DNA of 64,000 nucleotides from Buttiauxella sp. B2 (GCF_006376615.1 NZ_VEXQ01000002.1:310001-374000), one strand, 5' to 3'. Positions 52,301-61,903 are shown, counted from the first letter of the stretch. Notes: generated from the sequence alone by a model not told the origin. Program-made: numbers and translations.

Positions 52301-53434
52301 ATTGCCATCGGCCAGGTGGCAAAGCGTTACCAGCTTTACAGTAAAATTACCGGCGGCCAGCGCATCGATTTATTTGGTGCCCGTCTAGATGATCTGCCCG
52401 CTATTTGGCAAGAATTGGTCACGGCAGGATTTGAAACTGGGCATGCCTACGGGAAATCATTACGTACGGTGAAATCCTGCGTCGGTTCAACCTGGTGTCG
52501 TTACGGAGTGCAGGATTCTACTGGCCTCGCGATAGAACTTGAGAACCGTTACAAAGGACTGCGTTCGCCGCATAAAATTAAAATGGCGGTATCTGGCTGT
52601 ACTCGTGAATGCGCAGAAGCACAGAGCAAAGATATCGGCGTGATTGCCACCGACAAAGGCTGGAACCTTTACGTTTGCGGCAACGGCGGTATGAAACCAC
52701 GCCATGCGGATCTGTTCGCCAGTGATTTGGACCGCGATACGCTTATCCACACTATCGACTGCTTGCTGATGTTTTACATCCGCACCGCTGACCGTTTACA
52801 ACGCACCAGCACCTGGCTGGATAACCTCGAAGGCGGCATTGAATATCTCCGCGATGTGATACTCAACGACAGCCTTAACCTTGCTCAAGAGCTGGAAAAA
52901 GAGATGGTGAGCGTGGTGGATGCTTACCAATGTGAATGGCAAACCACGCTCAACAACCCAGACAGTCTCGCGCTGTTCCGTTCTTACGTTAACAGTGAAC
53001 AAACGGATGAAGCAGTGCAGCGACAGAATCTGCGTGGGCAATTACAACCGGTGACGGACGTTGTTCATCCACAAGCGAATGCTCCGGTTAAGCCGTGGCA
53101 AGCCGTGTGCGATATCAACGCAATTCCGGCTCAGGCGGGCATTGGTGCGCGCCTGGGCGAGCTGCAAATCGCGCTGTTCCGTTTTGGCGATGCCATCTAT
53201 GCGCTCGATAACCTTGAGCCAGGCAGCGATGCCAATGTGCTTTCGCGCGGCATATTGGGTGATGCGTCGGGCGAGCCAATTGTTATCTCGCCACTTTACA
53301 AACATCGTATTCGCCTGCGCGACGGGCGTACGCAAGACGGTGAGCTGGCTGTTCGCGCCTGGCCGGTGAAAGTTGAACAGGGCACCGTATGGGTGGGTAG
53401 CCAGGCGCTGATTATGCGAGCGGAGGCATCATGA
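49364..53434 (+). CDS. nasB: NasC-NasB fusion: NADH reductase plus nitrite reductase
   Basis: One open frame of 1356 residues joins two usual genes. Residues 1 to about 390 are a NasC-like FAD/NAD(P)H oxidoreductase (VIGNGMSSIRLVEQIV, VVLGGGLLGVEAAAAL). From residue 402 a complete NirB-type nitrite reductase follows: a second flavoprotein module (VIGGGLLGLEAANAL), BFD-type [2Fe-2S] cysteines (CSCHNV through GCGGC), and sirohaem/4Fe-4S motifs SCVGSTWCRYG and SGCTRECAEAQ. A NirD-like domain at about 1250-1355 lacks Rieske ligands. The start ATG 49364 has GAGGAG upstream. Confidence 0.92.
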   Translation: MKLRRLIVIGNGMSSIRLVEQIVARAQRRFAITIFGGEPELSYNRILLSPVLAGEKHANATRLHDAAWYLSHNIELLTGEEVLDVDTQRQTVRSGKRTLEYDELVFATGSLPFIPPIDGHWLPHVHGFRTLADVDAILNGQGNVVVLGGGLLGVEAAAALCARGIPVTLVHRQPWLMDIQLNQQAGVLLEQYLAERGISCQLNCGIARINTNNVELSNGAVLSAGRVIIATGVKPNVSLAQRAGISCERGILVDGQMRSAVAHVSALGECCEIDGKTWGLVAPCLQQADVLAARLCKETTHDFHYVDRGTRLKVSGIPLFSAGAFNEKPDTRIFTAFDPLTKHYRCLHMCGNRLTGALLLGDITSANALTDILLSATPVTPDVLFDEYHSDEQPVAAGNDDMTKATLVVIGHGMVGHHFLEQCVTLQLHESYHIVVFGEERHPAYDRVHLSEYFAGRSAESLSMVQGDFFNQNGIELRCQSKIVAVDRQQRLVRDSEGHETHWDKLVLATGSFPFVPPVPGNDLPGCFVYRTLDDLDAIAERARNATRGVVIGGGLLGLEAANALKQLGLETHVVEFAPNLMAVQLDNAGANMLREKISGIGVQVHTSKATTAITDADGLQLNFADGETLDTDLIVFSAGIRPQDALARSCELELGERGGIVINDNCQTSDNSIYAIGECALWEGKIYGLVAPGYQMARVAAANLAGQESAFHGADMSTKLKLLGIEVASFGDAHGRTSGSQSYQWTNGPQQIYKKIVVSADNKTLLGGVLVGDSQEYATLVQMMLNGMALPAQPESLILPTMAGGGAKGLGVAALPDTAQICSCHNVNKADICAAVSNGAGDIGAIKTCTKAATGCGGCTALVKQVMEYQLQEQGVEVKKDICEHFPYSRQEIYHLVRVNHIRSFEQLISRYGHGHGCEICKPLAASVLASCWNEYLLKPAHLPLQDTNDRYFANIQKDGTYSIVPRVPAGEITPDGLIAIGQVAKRYQLYSKITGGQRIDLFGARLDDLPAIWQELVTAGFETGHAYGKSLRTVKSCVGSTWCRYGVQDSTGLAIELENRYKGLRSPHKIKMAVSGCTRECAEAQSKDIGVIATDKGWNLYVCGNGGMKPRHADLFASDLDRDTLIHTIDCLLMFYIRTADRLQRTSTWLDNLEGGIEYLRDVILNDSLNLAQELEKEMVSVVDAYQCEWQTTLNNPDSLALFRSYVNSEQTDEAVQRQNLRGQLQPVTDVVHPQANAPVKPWQAVCDINAIPAQAGIGARLGELQIALFRFGDAIYALDNLEPGSDANVLSRGILGDASGEPIVISPLYKHRIRLRDGRTQDGELAVRAWPVKVEQGTVWVGSQALIMRAEAS

Positions 53435-56028
53435 ACGGCGTGGTGCGTTCTACTTGCCCGTACTGCGGTGTCGGTTGCGGAGTTGAAGCTCGTAAAACCG
53501 AAGCGGGAAATTATGCGATAAATGGCGACCCGCAGCATCCAGCAAATTTCGGGCGGTTGTGTGTGAAAGGTGCGGCTCTGGGCGAAACACTGGGTCTTGA
53601 AAACCGTTTGTTGTATCCGGAAATCAATGGTGAGCGCGTGAACTGGGACACGGCGCTGGATGAAACAGCGAATCGTCTGAGCGCCATCATCGCGGAGTTT
53701 GGCCCAAAAGCCGTGGCGTTTTATGCCTCCGGGCAGTTACTGACTGAAGATTATTACGTCGCCAATAAACTGATGAAGGGATTTATTGGTGCTGCCAATA
53801 TCGACACAAATTCACGATTATGTATGTCGTCGGCCGTGACGGGCTACAAGCGTGCATTTGGCGCAGATTACGTGCCGTGTAGCTATGAATATCTGGAGCA
53901 AACGGATCTGATAGTGCTGGTGGGATCTAACGCCGCCTGGGCGCATCCGGTGTTGTATCAACGCCTGGTACAGGCCAAACAGCAGCGCCCGCAGATGAAA
54001 GTGGTGGTTATCGATCCACGTCGTACCGCCACCTGCGATATTGCAGATTTGCACCTGGCGTTACGCCCCGGTAGTGATGCTGGTTTGTTTGTCGGATTGC
54101 TGCATTTCTTACAACAACGGGCATTGCTTGAGCCCGAAAAATTTGACGGACAAGCCGAAGCATTAAAAATAGCCGCAGACTGGAGCCTTGCGAAATGCGC
54201 CGATTTTTGCCAATTAGCGCAGGAAGATGTGCTGACTTTCTGGCAATGGTTCGACGAGGCTGACCGGGCGATGACGCTCTACACCATGGGAATCAACCAA
54301 TCGTCCAGCGGTAGTGATAAATGCAATGCGATTATTAATGTCCACCTTGCGAGCGGAAAAATCGGACGACCAGGTTGCGGCCCATTTTCGCTGACCGGAC
54401 AGCCAAATGCGATGGGTGGGCGTGAAGTGGGTGGGCTTGCGAATCAGCTTGCCAGCCATATGAATTTTGAACCTGAGGATATCGCAAAGCTCGGGCGTTT
54501 TTGGGGTAGCGAGCGTATCGCACAAACACCAGGGTTGATGGCGGTAGAACTGTTTGCAGCGATTGGGTGTGGCGAGGTGAAAGCGGTATGGATTATGGGC
54601 ACTAATCCGGTGGTTTCACTGCCGGATGCATCCCGCGTTGCACAAGCTCTGGCGAATTGTCCATTAGTGATTGTCTCTGACGTGGTTCGCGAAACCGACT
54701 CCTCGCGGCTGGCTACAGTCAGGTTTCCAGCGCTGGCCTGGGGTGAAAAAAACGGTACGGTTACCAACTCTGAACGCCGTATTTCACGCCAGCGTTCATT
54801 TTTGCCCGCTCCGGGCGAAGCACGCGCCGACTGGTGGATTATTTCGCAAATCGCCCAACGGTTGGGGTATCACGAAGCATTCAACTGGCAGAGTCCCAGT
54901 GAAATTTTCAGCGAGCATGCAGCGCTTTCGGGTTACGAGAACAACGGCACGCGGGCCTTTGATATCAGTGAGCTGGATAATCTGAGTTGCGAGCAATATG
55001 ACGCACTGGAACCTGTTCGTTGGCCCGTGAAAAGCGATAATGATGCAACATTCAGAAGCTGGCGGCCTAACGGGAAATTCCAGTTATTACCGGTCGAACC
55101 GGGTTTGCCCCAGGCTATGGCCGAGCACACTTATCCGTTGATCCTCAATACAGGGCGTATTCGCGACCAGTGGCACACCATGACGCGTACCGGCGGTGTG
55201 CCGCGTTTGTTGCAGCATATCAACATGCCATTTCTCGAAATTCATCCCTATGATGCGAAGCGTTACGGTGTCACTCATGGCGAGCTGGCAAGACTTGCAT
55301 CGCGTTTAGGTGGAATGGTGGCGCGAGTACTGGTGAGCGACAGCCAACTGCCGGGAAATGTGTTTGTACCCATGCACTGGAGCCAGTGGTTTGCCCGTAA
55401 AGGGCAGGTTAACAGCCTGGTGGCGAGCGTGTGTGATCCGCATTCTGGACAGCCCGAGAGCAAGCAAACAGCAGTGCGTATTCAGCGCTGGGAACCTGCG
55501 TGGCAGGGAGAAATCTTCTCCCGTGAAGACATCGCATTTGCCGCTGATATTCAATGGTGGCGCCAGGCCACTGACGGTGTGCAGCATTTTCTTTGTGCTG
55601 CAGACAGTACGGCGCAATCGTGGATTGAAACACTGACCACCGGCCGAGGATGGCAATTGCAAACGGCTAACGGTGGTGGGCAGTTTTACCATTTACTCGC
55701 CTGGCGTGACGGTGAACTACAACTGGCATTTTATGCAACCAGTGTCTGGCCTGAAATTAATACAGGGATCGTGGCAGCAGCTTTTGCTAACGCACCTGAA
55801 ACGCCAGCCGAACGTCACCGTTTATTAGCCGGAAAAGCAGCAGATACAGCCGTCAGTCCAGGAGCAATGGTATGTAGCTGTTTTGGCGTAGGAGAAAAAA
55901 CGATTCTTGCGGCTATCGCTACCGGGTGCCAATCGGTGGCGTTGTTGGGCGAAAAATTACGATGTGGCACTAACTGCGGATCTTGTATTCCTGAACTCAA
56001 CAGGCTGCTCATCAAACCAACCCTTTAA
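53431..56028 (+). CDS. nasA: NasA, assimilatory nitrate reductase catalytic subunit
   Basis: The 865-residue molybdopterin enzyme reduces nitrate to nitrite in the cytoplasm. The N-terminal 4Fe-4S motif is CPYCGVGCG with a distal Cys in RLCVKG. The bis-MGD domains follow (GINQSSSGSDKCNAIIN, GTNPVVSLPDA). A C-terminal BFD-like [2Fe-2S] domain (MVCSCFGVGEKT ... CGTNCGSCIPEL) probably takes electrons from the NasC module. The start overlaps the fusion gene as ATGA, and it ends the nas operon. Confidence 0.96.
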   Translation: MNGVVRSTCPYCGVGCGVEARKTEAGNYAINGDPQHPANFGRLCVKGAALGETLGLENRLLYPEINGERVNWDTALDETANRLSAIIAEFGPKAVAFYASGQLLTEDYYVANKLMKGFIGAANIDTNSRLCMSSAVTGYKRAFGADYVPCSYEYLEQTDLIVLVGSNAAWAHPVLYQRLVQAKQQRPQMKVVVIDPRRTATCDIADLHLALRPGSDAGLFVGLLHFLQQRALLEPEKFDGQAEALKIAADWSLAKCADFCQLAQEDVLTFWQWFDEADRAMTLYTMGINQSSSGSDKCNAIINVHLASGKIGRPGCGPFSLTGQPNAMGGREVGGLANQLASHMNFEPEDIAKLGRFWGSERIAQTPGLMAVELFAAIGCGEVKAVWIMGTNPVVSLPDASRVAQALANCPLVIVSDVVRETDSSRLATVRFPALAWGEKNGTVTNSERRISRQRSFLPAPGEARADWWIISQIAQRLGYHEAFNWQSPSEIFSEHAALSGYENNGTRAFDISELDNLSCEQYDALEPVRWPVKSDNDATFRSWRPNGKFQLLPVEPGLPQAMAEHTYPLILNTGRIRDQWHTMTRTGGVPRLLQHINMPFLEIHPYDAKRYGVTHGELARLASRLGGMVARVLVSDSQLPGNVFVPMHWSQWFARKGQVNSLVASVCDPHSGQPESKQTAVRIQRWEPAWQGEIFSREDIAFAADIQWWRQATDGVQHFLCAADSTAQSWIETLTTGRGWQLQTANGGGQFYHLLAWRDGELQLAFYATSVWPEINTGIVAAAFANAPETPAERHRLLAGKAADTAVSPGAMVCSCFGVGEKTILAAIATGCQSVALLGEKLRCGTNCGSCIPELNRLLIKPTL

Positions 56029-56106
56029 AGAACTGATAATCACCGGAGTAATCTGTGTTTATCAGTTTAAGAATGATTTGCAGTGACGTGATGTTATAAT
56101 TTCCAG

Positions 56107-57507
56107 ATGTTTAGAAAAGCTGTGCCATTTTTCACCCTGTCATTCACACTCCTCTACGCAGGAGGGGTTGCCAGTACCCCGAAGACCTTTACCGAAAAAG
56201 CCGCTGACCCTTTCGACCAGAACACCCAACAATTACCTGATATGGGCATTGCGCCGGAAACCGATGCCGCAGCGCGCGAAATCGCAGCGATGGCAAAAAA
56301 ATTCGGTGAAGAAAGCATGATTGATAACGGGCTGGATACCGGCGAACAGGCGCGTATGTTTGCTTTCTCCCAATTGCGTGATGTGCTGACCAGCAAAGTA
56401 ACCAACGAAGCCGAATCGCTGCTTTCGCCGTGGGGGAAGGCCAGTATTAACTTGCTGGTGGATGAGCACGGTAACTGGAACGGTAGCAGTGCCTCGTTAT
56501 TTACTCCCTGGGAAGATAACAACCGTTATTTGACCTGGAGTCAGGTCGGTTTTACACAGCAAGATGATGGAACAGTGGGCAATATTGGTGCCGGGCAGCG
56601 TTGGGTGGCCGGTCAATGGTTGTTGGGATATAACGCATTTTACGACAATCAACTCGCCAGTAATTTGCAGCGCGCCGGATTTGGTGCCGAAGCGTGGGGC
56701 GAGTATTTACGTCTTTCAGCGAACTATTATCAACCGTTAGCCGGTTGGCAGGCAGGAAATAGTGAAACGGTGGAGCAACGCATGGCGCGCGGCTATGACT
56801 TGACTGCGCAAGCCTGGCTCCCGTTTTATCGCCATATCAACACCAGCGTCAGCCTTGAGCAGTATTTTGGCCAAAGTGTTGATCTGTTTGATAACGGTAC
56901 CGGCTATCGCAATCCCGTTGCGGTGACGATGGGGCTGAATTACACCCCCATTCCGTTGTTGACGCTCACCGCGCAGCATAAACAGGGAGAAAGTGGCGAA
57001 TCGTTGGATAACCTGGGTCTTAAAGTGAATTATCGTTTTGGTGTGCCAATTGAAAAACAGCTTTCTGCTGCTGAAGTTGCCACCACCAGTTCACTGCGCG
57101 GAAGCCGTTATGACAACGTAGAACGTGATTCTCTGCCGGTGGTGGAGTATCGCCAACGCAAAACGTTATCGGCATTTTTGGCTACACCACCCTGGGAATT
57201 ACATCCAGGTGAAACGGTGGCTCTTAAGCTGCAAATCCGCGCCAGCCACGGCATTCGAAGTATTACCTGGCAGGGCGATACTCATGCGCTTAGTTTGACA
57301 CCGCCTGGGAATAACCGCGATACCAATGGCTGGAGCATGATTATGCCGACGTGGAGCGCAACAGGGCCGAATGAATATCGTCTTTCGGTGGTGATTGAGG
57401 ATGATAAAGGCCAGAAAGTGACGTCTAACTGGATTACCCTAAAACTGGCTGAACCATTGCTGGTAAACCCGGTTGAAGATCCGCGTTATATGTTACTTCC
57501 TGAATAA
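56107..57507 (+). CDS. ychO: YchO, inverse-autotransporter (invasin-like) protein
   Basis: The 466-residue outer membrane protein has a signal peptide (first ~23 residues). A helical linker follows (about 50-110), then a 12-stranded intimin/invasin-type beta domain (about 115-320, with WGKASINLLVDEHGNWNGSS and AGQRWVAGQWLLGYNAFYD). A single C-terminal Ig-like domain (about 365-450) completes it. It matches E. coli YchO in size and in position next to narL. Intimin relatives act in adhesion; for YchO this is inferred. Confidence 0.9.
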   Translation: MFRKAVPFFTLSFTLLYAGGVASTPKTFTEKAADPFDQNTQQLPDMGIAPETDAAAREIAAMAKKFGEESMIDNGLDTGEQARMFAFSQLRDVLTSKVTNEAESLLSPWGKASINLLVDEHGNWNGSSASLFTPWEDNNRYLTWSQVGFTQQDDGTVGNIGAGQRWVAGQWLLGYNAFYDNQLASNLQRAGFGAEAWGEYLRLSANYYQPLAGWQAGNSETVEQRMARGYDLTAQAWLPFYRHINTSVSLEQYFGQSVDLFDNGTGYRNPVAVTMGLNYTPIPLLTLTAQHKQGESGESLDNLGLKVNYRFGVPIEKQLSAAEVATTSSLRGSRYDNVERDSLPVVEYRQRKTLSAFLATPPWELHPGETVALKLQIRASHGIRSITWQGDTHALSLTPPGNNRDTNGWSMIMPTWSATGPNEYRLSVVIEDDKGQKVTSNWITLKLAEPLLVNPVEDPRYMLLPE

Positions 57508-57519
57508 CCACAAGTTAAT

Positions 57520-57592
57520 GTCGGATGTCGCTGAGCGAATCCGACCGACGAAAACTCATTGTAGGGTGGATTAGCGTTTAGCAATATCCACC
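57520..57592. repeat. Pair of REP-like hairpins between ychO and narL
   Basis: Two short palindromic units occur in tandem: GTCGGAT/ATCCGAC (57520-57526 with 57539-57545) and GGTGGAT/ATCCACC (57565-57571 with 57586-57592). The second, beginning TGTAGGGTGGATTAGCG, is a widespread enteric intergenic repeat type. They separate convergent genes and may act in termination. Confidence 0.6.
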
Positions 57593-57600
57593 GTTTTACC

Positions 57601-58251
57601 TCAAAATATACGATCCTGATGTACCCACACTGCCGCTTCAACGCGAGACTTCAATTTCATCTTTTTCAGCAGATGCTTAACGTGGACTTTCACCGTGCTT
57701 TCGGTGATATCCAGACGCCGAGCAATCATCTTATTGGGCAAACCTTGGGCAATCAGTTTCAGAATGTCGCGCTCGCGCGGGGTTAGCAGATTAACATCGC
57801 GGTCAGAGGTGGCGCGGTTGGCGCGTAAGCTTGCGGCCAGAACCGGTGTCAGCGCTTCGCTTAATACCATTTCGCCTGCTGCAGCTTGTTGCAGTGCTTT
57901 GAGTAAATCTTCCGGTTCCATGTCTTTGAGCAGGTAACCATCTGCACCTCTTTTCAGCGCAGTGACGACATCTTCTTCATGGTTAGAGACGCTAAAAACG
58001 ACGATGCGGCCAGAAAGTGGCTTTTCACGCAGACAATCCAGCGTTTCCAGACCATTCATGCCAGGCATGTTTAAATCCAGTAGGATTAAATCCGGGTCGA
58101 GTTCCTCGGCAAGCTGCACGCCTTGTTCCCCATTACCCGCTTCACCCACCACGGCCAGTTCCGGTGCCATGCTAATGAGCTGTTTGACGCCAGTACGCAG
58201 CATGGGATGATCGTCGATAAGCAGTATGGTCGAGGTTTCCGGGTTACTCAT
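57601..58251 (-). CDS. narL: NarL, nitrate response regulator
   Basis: The 216-residue regulator has an N-terminal receiver ([12 protein letters not shown]; phospho-acceptor Asp in [13 protein letters not shown]; Lys in [10 protein letters not shown]). The C-terminal LuxR-type helix-turn-helix is [19 protein letters not shown] ... [19 protein letters not shown]. It controls anaerobic respiratory genes through TACYNMT heptamers. It overlaps narX by 8 bp. Confidence 0.98.
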   Translation of the reverse strand: MSNPETSTILLIDDHPMLRTGVKQLISMAPELAVVGEAGNGEQGVQLAEELDPDLILLDLNMPGMNGLETLDCLREKPLSGRIVVFSVSNHEEDVVTALKRGADGYLLKDMEPEDLLKALQQAAAGEMVLSEALTPVLAASLRANRATSDRDVNLLTPRERDILKLIAQGLPNKMIARRLDITESTVKVHVKHLLKKMKLKSRVEAAVWVHQDRIF

Positions 58252-60028
58252 GGTTTGCTCCTGTGTCTGATTCGGGGATAAAGCTTACGATGACCTGGGT
58301 GCCGCCACTTGGGCGCGCACGTACCTGACAGTCACCTTTCAGGCTTTGAGCGCGGTCTCGCATAATAATAAGGCCGTAATGGTTGCGGCGCTCACCGTTG
58401 TCGGGAATACCACGGCCATTATCCCATATGGTTAACGTTATTTGATTGTCATGATGTATCACGCTTACCCCGCAAGCGGTGGCACAAGCGTGTTTAAGGC
58501 TGTTATTGAGCGCTTCTCGGGTGATTTGCACCAGATGGATCGCCTGATGCGACGGCACCAGACGCGGTGGCACCTGATAATCAAGCATCACCGGGAAACC
58601 CAACTTCTCACTAAATTCAAGGCAACTGGCTTCCAGCGCTGGGCGCAATCCTGGTTCGGTTAATTGCAGACGGAAAGTGGTCAGCAATTCTCGTAATTGT
58701 CGCCATGATGTATTCAGCTCACTGCGCATTTGGCCAAGCAAACTCTGCATCTCAGTAGGTAGTGTTGCCCCTTGCATTTGCAGACAACTGACCTGCATTT
58801 TCAGGCAAGAAAGCGATTGTGCAATGGAGTCGTGAAGCTCGCGTGCAATGGCGGAACGTTCTTCCATTACCACCAGTTGCTGCTGGCGTTCGTATTGCCG
58901 TTCGAGTGCAAGGGTTGCGGTTAACTGCTCAATCAGGGTTAAAATCAACTGTTGTTGGTCGTGCGTCAGGCTACTGCCGAGCGGTAATTGCGCCAGCACC
59001 AGGCCGTATTGAACATGGTTGTCCGTCAAGCGCCATTTTTGCGCGGTGGTTTCGCATGGCTGCAGGATGGGTTCGCGAGGGCAAAGGTTGCAACCGCTGG
59101 CGTCACAACTGCTGTCGGGTTGATAAGTATATTCTTCGTAATTTTCTTCATCTTCGCATTCATAAACTCGCAGCTCGATATTACGCAGCGGCGTTAAATG
59201 TTGTAACTCGCTGAGAACCGGAGACAGACGCTGGCATAACGGAGCCTGTGAATGCAAACGGCGGTTCGCCTGATAAAGAAAAGAAAGTATCTGGTTTTTT
59301 TGCTCAAGCCCGGCGGTTTTCTCACGCACGCGCTGTTCAAGGCTTGCATAGCTCTCAGCCAGTTCTGCGGACATGCTGTTTAACGCAATGCCCAATGTCG
59401 CCATTTCATCGCGACCACTGACATTCACGCGGTGGGTAAAATCCCGCTGTCCAATCGCTTGCGCCATAGCCAGTAATTTCCGCCACGGACGTAGCAGCCT
59501 TTTGCGCAGCCAGATAACAGTGAAAATAATCAGCAACCCCATTAACGCCGCCATTCCAAGTTGTAGCTGGATAATACGGTGCAAACGCATTTCCGTGGTG
59601 TGATCAAATGTGGTCACTAACTGGTCGATACGTTCGACAAAACTGGCAACATGCGGCCTGACTTGTTCATTGTTCGTCGCATCGCGCAATGCAGGCTCCA
59701 ACTCTTCGCGCCAGTAATGTTGCAGTGCCGCTAATTTCTCTTGCTGCCCATCCTGTTCCGCCGCTTGTTGTAAATCTGTGCTCCAGGTGGTTTCTTCCAT
59801 CTCATCTAGCAGTGCATTGTCTTTTTCGGTCAGTGGTATAGCCGCGAGCAGGCGATAGCTTTGCATCCGCATCGAACCGGCTTTATTGATGGCATGTGCG
59901 TTTCCCTGAATTCCCTGTGCCAACCAACCTGCCAGGCTCATTCCCGCAACACCCAGCAGTGCCAACAACAGCACAATCAATGCTAGTTGGTTGAACAAAG
60001 TGAGGGGAGACAGCAGGCGCTTTAGCAT
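58244..60028 (-). CDS. narX: NarX, nitrate/nitrite sensor kinase
   Basis: The 594-residue membrane kinase has two spans (about 14-37 and 150-172) around a periplasmic domain. The nitrate-sensing P box reads [23 protein letters not shown], a signalling helix and the cytoplasmic Cys cluster [10 protein letters not shown] follow. The HPK7-type transmitter has its His in [20 protein letters not shown] and a G1 region DNGRGIPD. It phosphorylates and dephosphorylates NarL and is divergent from narK. Confidence 0.97.
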   Translation of the reverse strand: MLKRLLSPLTLFNQLALIVLLLALLGVAGMSLAGWLAQGIQGNAHAINKAGSMRMQSYRLLAAIPLTEKDNALLDEMEETTWSTDLQQAAEQDGQQEKLAALQHYWREELEPALRDATNNEQVRPHVASFVERIDQLVTTFDHTTEMRLHRIIQLQLGMAALMGLLIIFTVIWLRKRLLRPWRKLLAMAQAIGQRDFTHRVNVSGRDEMATLGIALNSMSAELAESYASLEQRVREKTAGLEQKNQILSFLYQANRRLHSQAPLCQRLSPVLSELQHLTPLRNIELRVYECEDEENYEEYTYQPDSSCDASGCNLCPREPILQPCETTAQKWRLTDNHVQYGLVLAQLPLGSSLTHDQQQLILTLIEQLTATLALERQYERQQQLVVMEERSAIARELHDSIAQSLSCLKMQVSCLQMQGATLPTEMQSLLGQMRSELNTSWRQLRELLTTFRLQLTEPGLRPALEASCLEFSEKLGFPVMLDYQVPPRLVPSHQAIHLVQITREALNNSLKHACATACGVSVIHHDNQITLTIWDNGRGIPDNGERRNHYGLIIMRDRAQSLKGDCQVRARPSGGTQVIVSFIPESDTGANHE

Positions 60029-60262
60029 AAACAGGTGTATTCCAGGGTAAAAGAAAGGGGAGTGCGAGTATTCTCAGACATCGCCTGGAGTATACCCATA
60101 CCCCTTCGGGGTTACCTACTAATTGCCATAGGTGGCATGTCGCAGTGTAAGGTCCCTAACACCTGCTTTCAGCCATGTGAAAAACCACACTATTTTCATT
60201 TTTCATCCTTACTCATTAAGAGTAATGGCGGATTTTTAGCCGATATTAAGATGGTTTATCCC
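60029..60262. promoter_or_regulatory. narX-narK divergent control region with NarL heptamers
   Basis: The 309-bp interval between narX and narK carries no gene. Three TACYNMT-type heptamers occur: TACCCAT (60093-60099), TACCCCT (60099-60105) and TACTAAT (60117-60123). They lie about 65-95 bp upstream of narX and about 200 bp upstream of the narK start site. A CCCC-TT-CGGGG dyad overlaps them. Confidence 0.5.
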
Positions 60263-60303
60263 TTGATTCACATCAATTTTCATTCTCCATTTGCACCTAA
60301 TGT
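60263..60303 (+). promoter_or_regulatory. narK promoter with perfect FNR box
   Basis: TTGATTCACATCAA (60263-60276) is an exact FNR site (TTGAT-N4-ATCAA). A -10-like TAATGT lies at 60298-60303, placing the FNR site near -41.5, the class II arrangement known for E. coli narK. Anaerobic activation is therefore expected. Confidence 0.88.
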
Positions 60304-60337
60304 GACGGCAATTACTCACACTTCTTTTGAGGTATTT

Positions 60338-61729
60338 ATGTCTCAGTCCCCCAACCATAGCCAGAAAAAGGGATCGCTCATTACCGAATGGCGACCAGAA
60401 GAACCCGCATTTTGGCAAAGCAAGGGTCACGGCATTGCCAGTCGAAATTTATGGATTTCTGTTCCTTGTTTGTTGTTAGCATTCTGCGTGTGGATGCTGT
60501 TCAGTGCCGTTGCGGTTAACCTGAATAAAGTCGGTTTCAACTTCACCACTGACCAACTCTTTATGCTTACCGCACTGCCGTCTGTTTCCGGTGCATTGCT
60601 GCGTGTGCCTTACTCCTTTATGGTGCCTGTATTCGGTGGCCGCCGCTGGACCGCATTTAGTACAGGGATCCTGATTATCCCTTGCGTGTGGTTAGGTTTT
60701 GCGGTGCAAAACCCTGCAACTCCGTTTGGCGTATTTATCATCATTGCGCTGCTGTGTGGTTTTGCCGGTGCGAACTTTGCTTCCAGCATGGCAAACATCA
60801 GCTTCTTCTTCCCGAAAGCAAAACAGGGTGGCGCACTCGGTATTAACGGTGGTCTGGGTAACCTGGGCGTGAGCGTAATGCAATTAGTCGCGCCGCTGGT
60901 GATTTCGCTGTCCATGTTTGCGGTGTTTGGCGGAACAGGGGTTGAGCAGGCCGACGGCACAATGTTGTTCCTGGAGAACGCCGCATGGGTGTGGGTGCCG
61001 CTTCTGGCTATCTTTACTCTGGCAGCCTGGTTTGGCATGAATGACCTGGCGACCTCAAAAGCGTCACTGAAAGCGCAGTTGCCGGTACTTAAACGTGCCC
61101 ACTTGTGGATTATGGGCGTGCTGTATTTGGCTACTTTCGGCTCGTTTATCGGTTTTTCTGCCGGTTTTGCGATGCTGGCAAAAACTCAGTTCCCGGACGT
61201 CAATATTTTGCATTTCGCGTTCTTCGGCCCACTGTTTGGTGCGCTGGCACGTTCTGCGGGTGGCGCTATTTCTGACCGCTTCGGTGGTACTAAAGTCTCG
61301 CTTATCAATTTCGTGTTTATGGCTGTGTTCAGTGCGTTGCTCTTTACCACACTGCCACACAACGGCGTAGGTGGTAATTTCATTGCTTTCTTCGGCGTGT
61401 TCCTGATGCTGTTCCTGACTGCCGGTTTGGGTAGTGGGTCAACCTTCCAGATGATCTCTGTAATCTTCCGCAAATTGACCATGGATCGCGTAAAAGCGCA
61501 GGGTGGCGGTGAAGAACAAGCGTTGCGTGAAGCCGCTACGGATACTGCTGCGGCGTTGGGCTTTATCTCTGCAATTGGTGCAGTTGGCGGCTTCTTTATT
61601 CCGAAGGCATTCGGTACTTCGCTTGCGTTAACAGGCTCTCCTGCAGGCGCGATGAAAGTCTTCCTCGTGTTTTACATCGTTTGTGTGGTGATTACCTGGG
61701 TCGTTTATGGCCGCAAGTCATCCAGATAA
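60338..61729 (+). CDS. narK: NarK, nitrate/nitrite transporter
   Basis: The 463-residue MFS protein of the nitrate/nitrite porter family has 12 membrane spans. It exchanges nitrate for nitrite and supports respiratory nitrate reduction. Both Gly-rich signatures are present (GFAGANFASSMANISFFFPK and AGLGSGSTFQMISVIFRKL), as is the conserved GALLRVPYSF Arg. ATG 60338 (MSQSPNHSQKKG) is preferred; the longer in-frame reading from 60035 passes through the FNR promoter. In E. coli narGHJI follows; here yihLMN does. Confidence 0.96.
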   Translation: MSQSPNHSQKKGSLITEWRPEEPAFWQSKGHGIASRNLWISVPCLLLAFCVWMLFSAVAVNLNKVGFNFTTDQLFMLTALPSVSGALLRVPYSFMVPVFGGRRWTAFSTGILIIPCVWLGFAVQNPATPFGVFIIIALLCGFAGANFASSMANISFFFPKAKQGGALGINGGLGNLGVSVMQLVAPLVISLSMFAVFGGTGVEQADGTMLFLENAAWVWVPLLAIFTLAAWFGMNDLATSKASLKAQLPVLKRAHLWIMGVLYLATFGSFIGFSAGFAMLAKTQFPDVNILHFAFFGPLFGALARSAGGAISDRFGGTKVSLINFVFMAVFSALLFTTLPHNGVGGNFIAFFGVFLMLFLTAGLGSGSTFQMISVIFRKLTMDRVKAQGGGEEQALREAATDTAAALGFISAIGAVGGFFIPKAFGTSLALTGSPAGAMKVFLVFYIVCVVITWVVYGRKSSR

Positions 61730-61762
61730 TATTTTAACCGATTGACCTTTTGGTTATCCCTT

Positions 61763-61788
61763 GCGCGACGTCGTCGCGCTTTTTTTTG
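61763..61788 (+). terminator. narK terminator
   Basis: GCGCGAC (61763-61769) pairs with GTCGCGC (61773-61779) and is followed by a run of eight to nine T. It isolates narK from the yih genes. Confidence 0.93.
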
Positions 61789-61903
61789 CCTGAAATACCC
61801 CCCTGATCCTGCCTGATTCTGAGAGAAACCTCACATTTAGAATAACTACTCACCCAAGTACCATTGTCACTTTCGCAGGCAAAGAGTACCTTTTCTTTAA
61901 ATC

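Noticed and set aside
60035-60337. 101-residue N-terminal extension of narK
   Set aside because: It covers the FNR box and promoter and has no homology to NarK; ATG 60338 matches the family.
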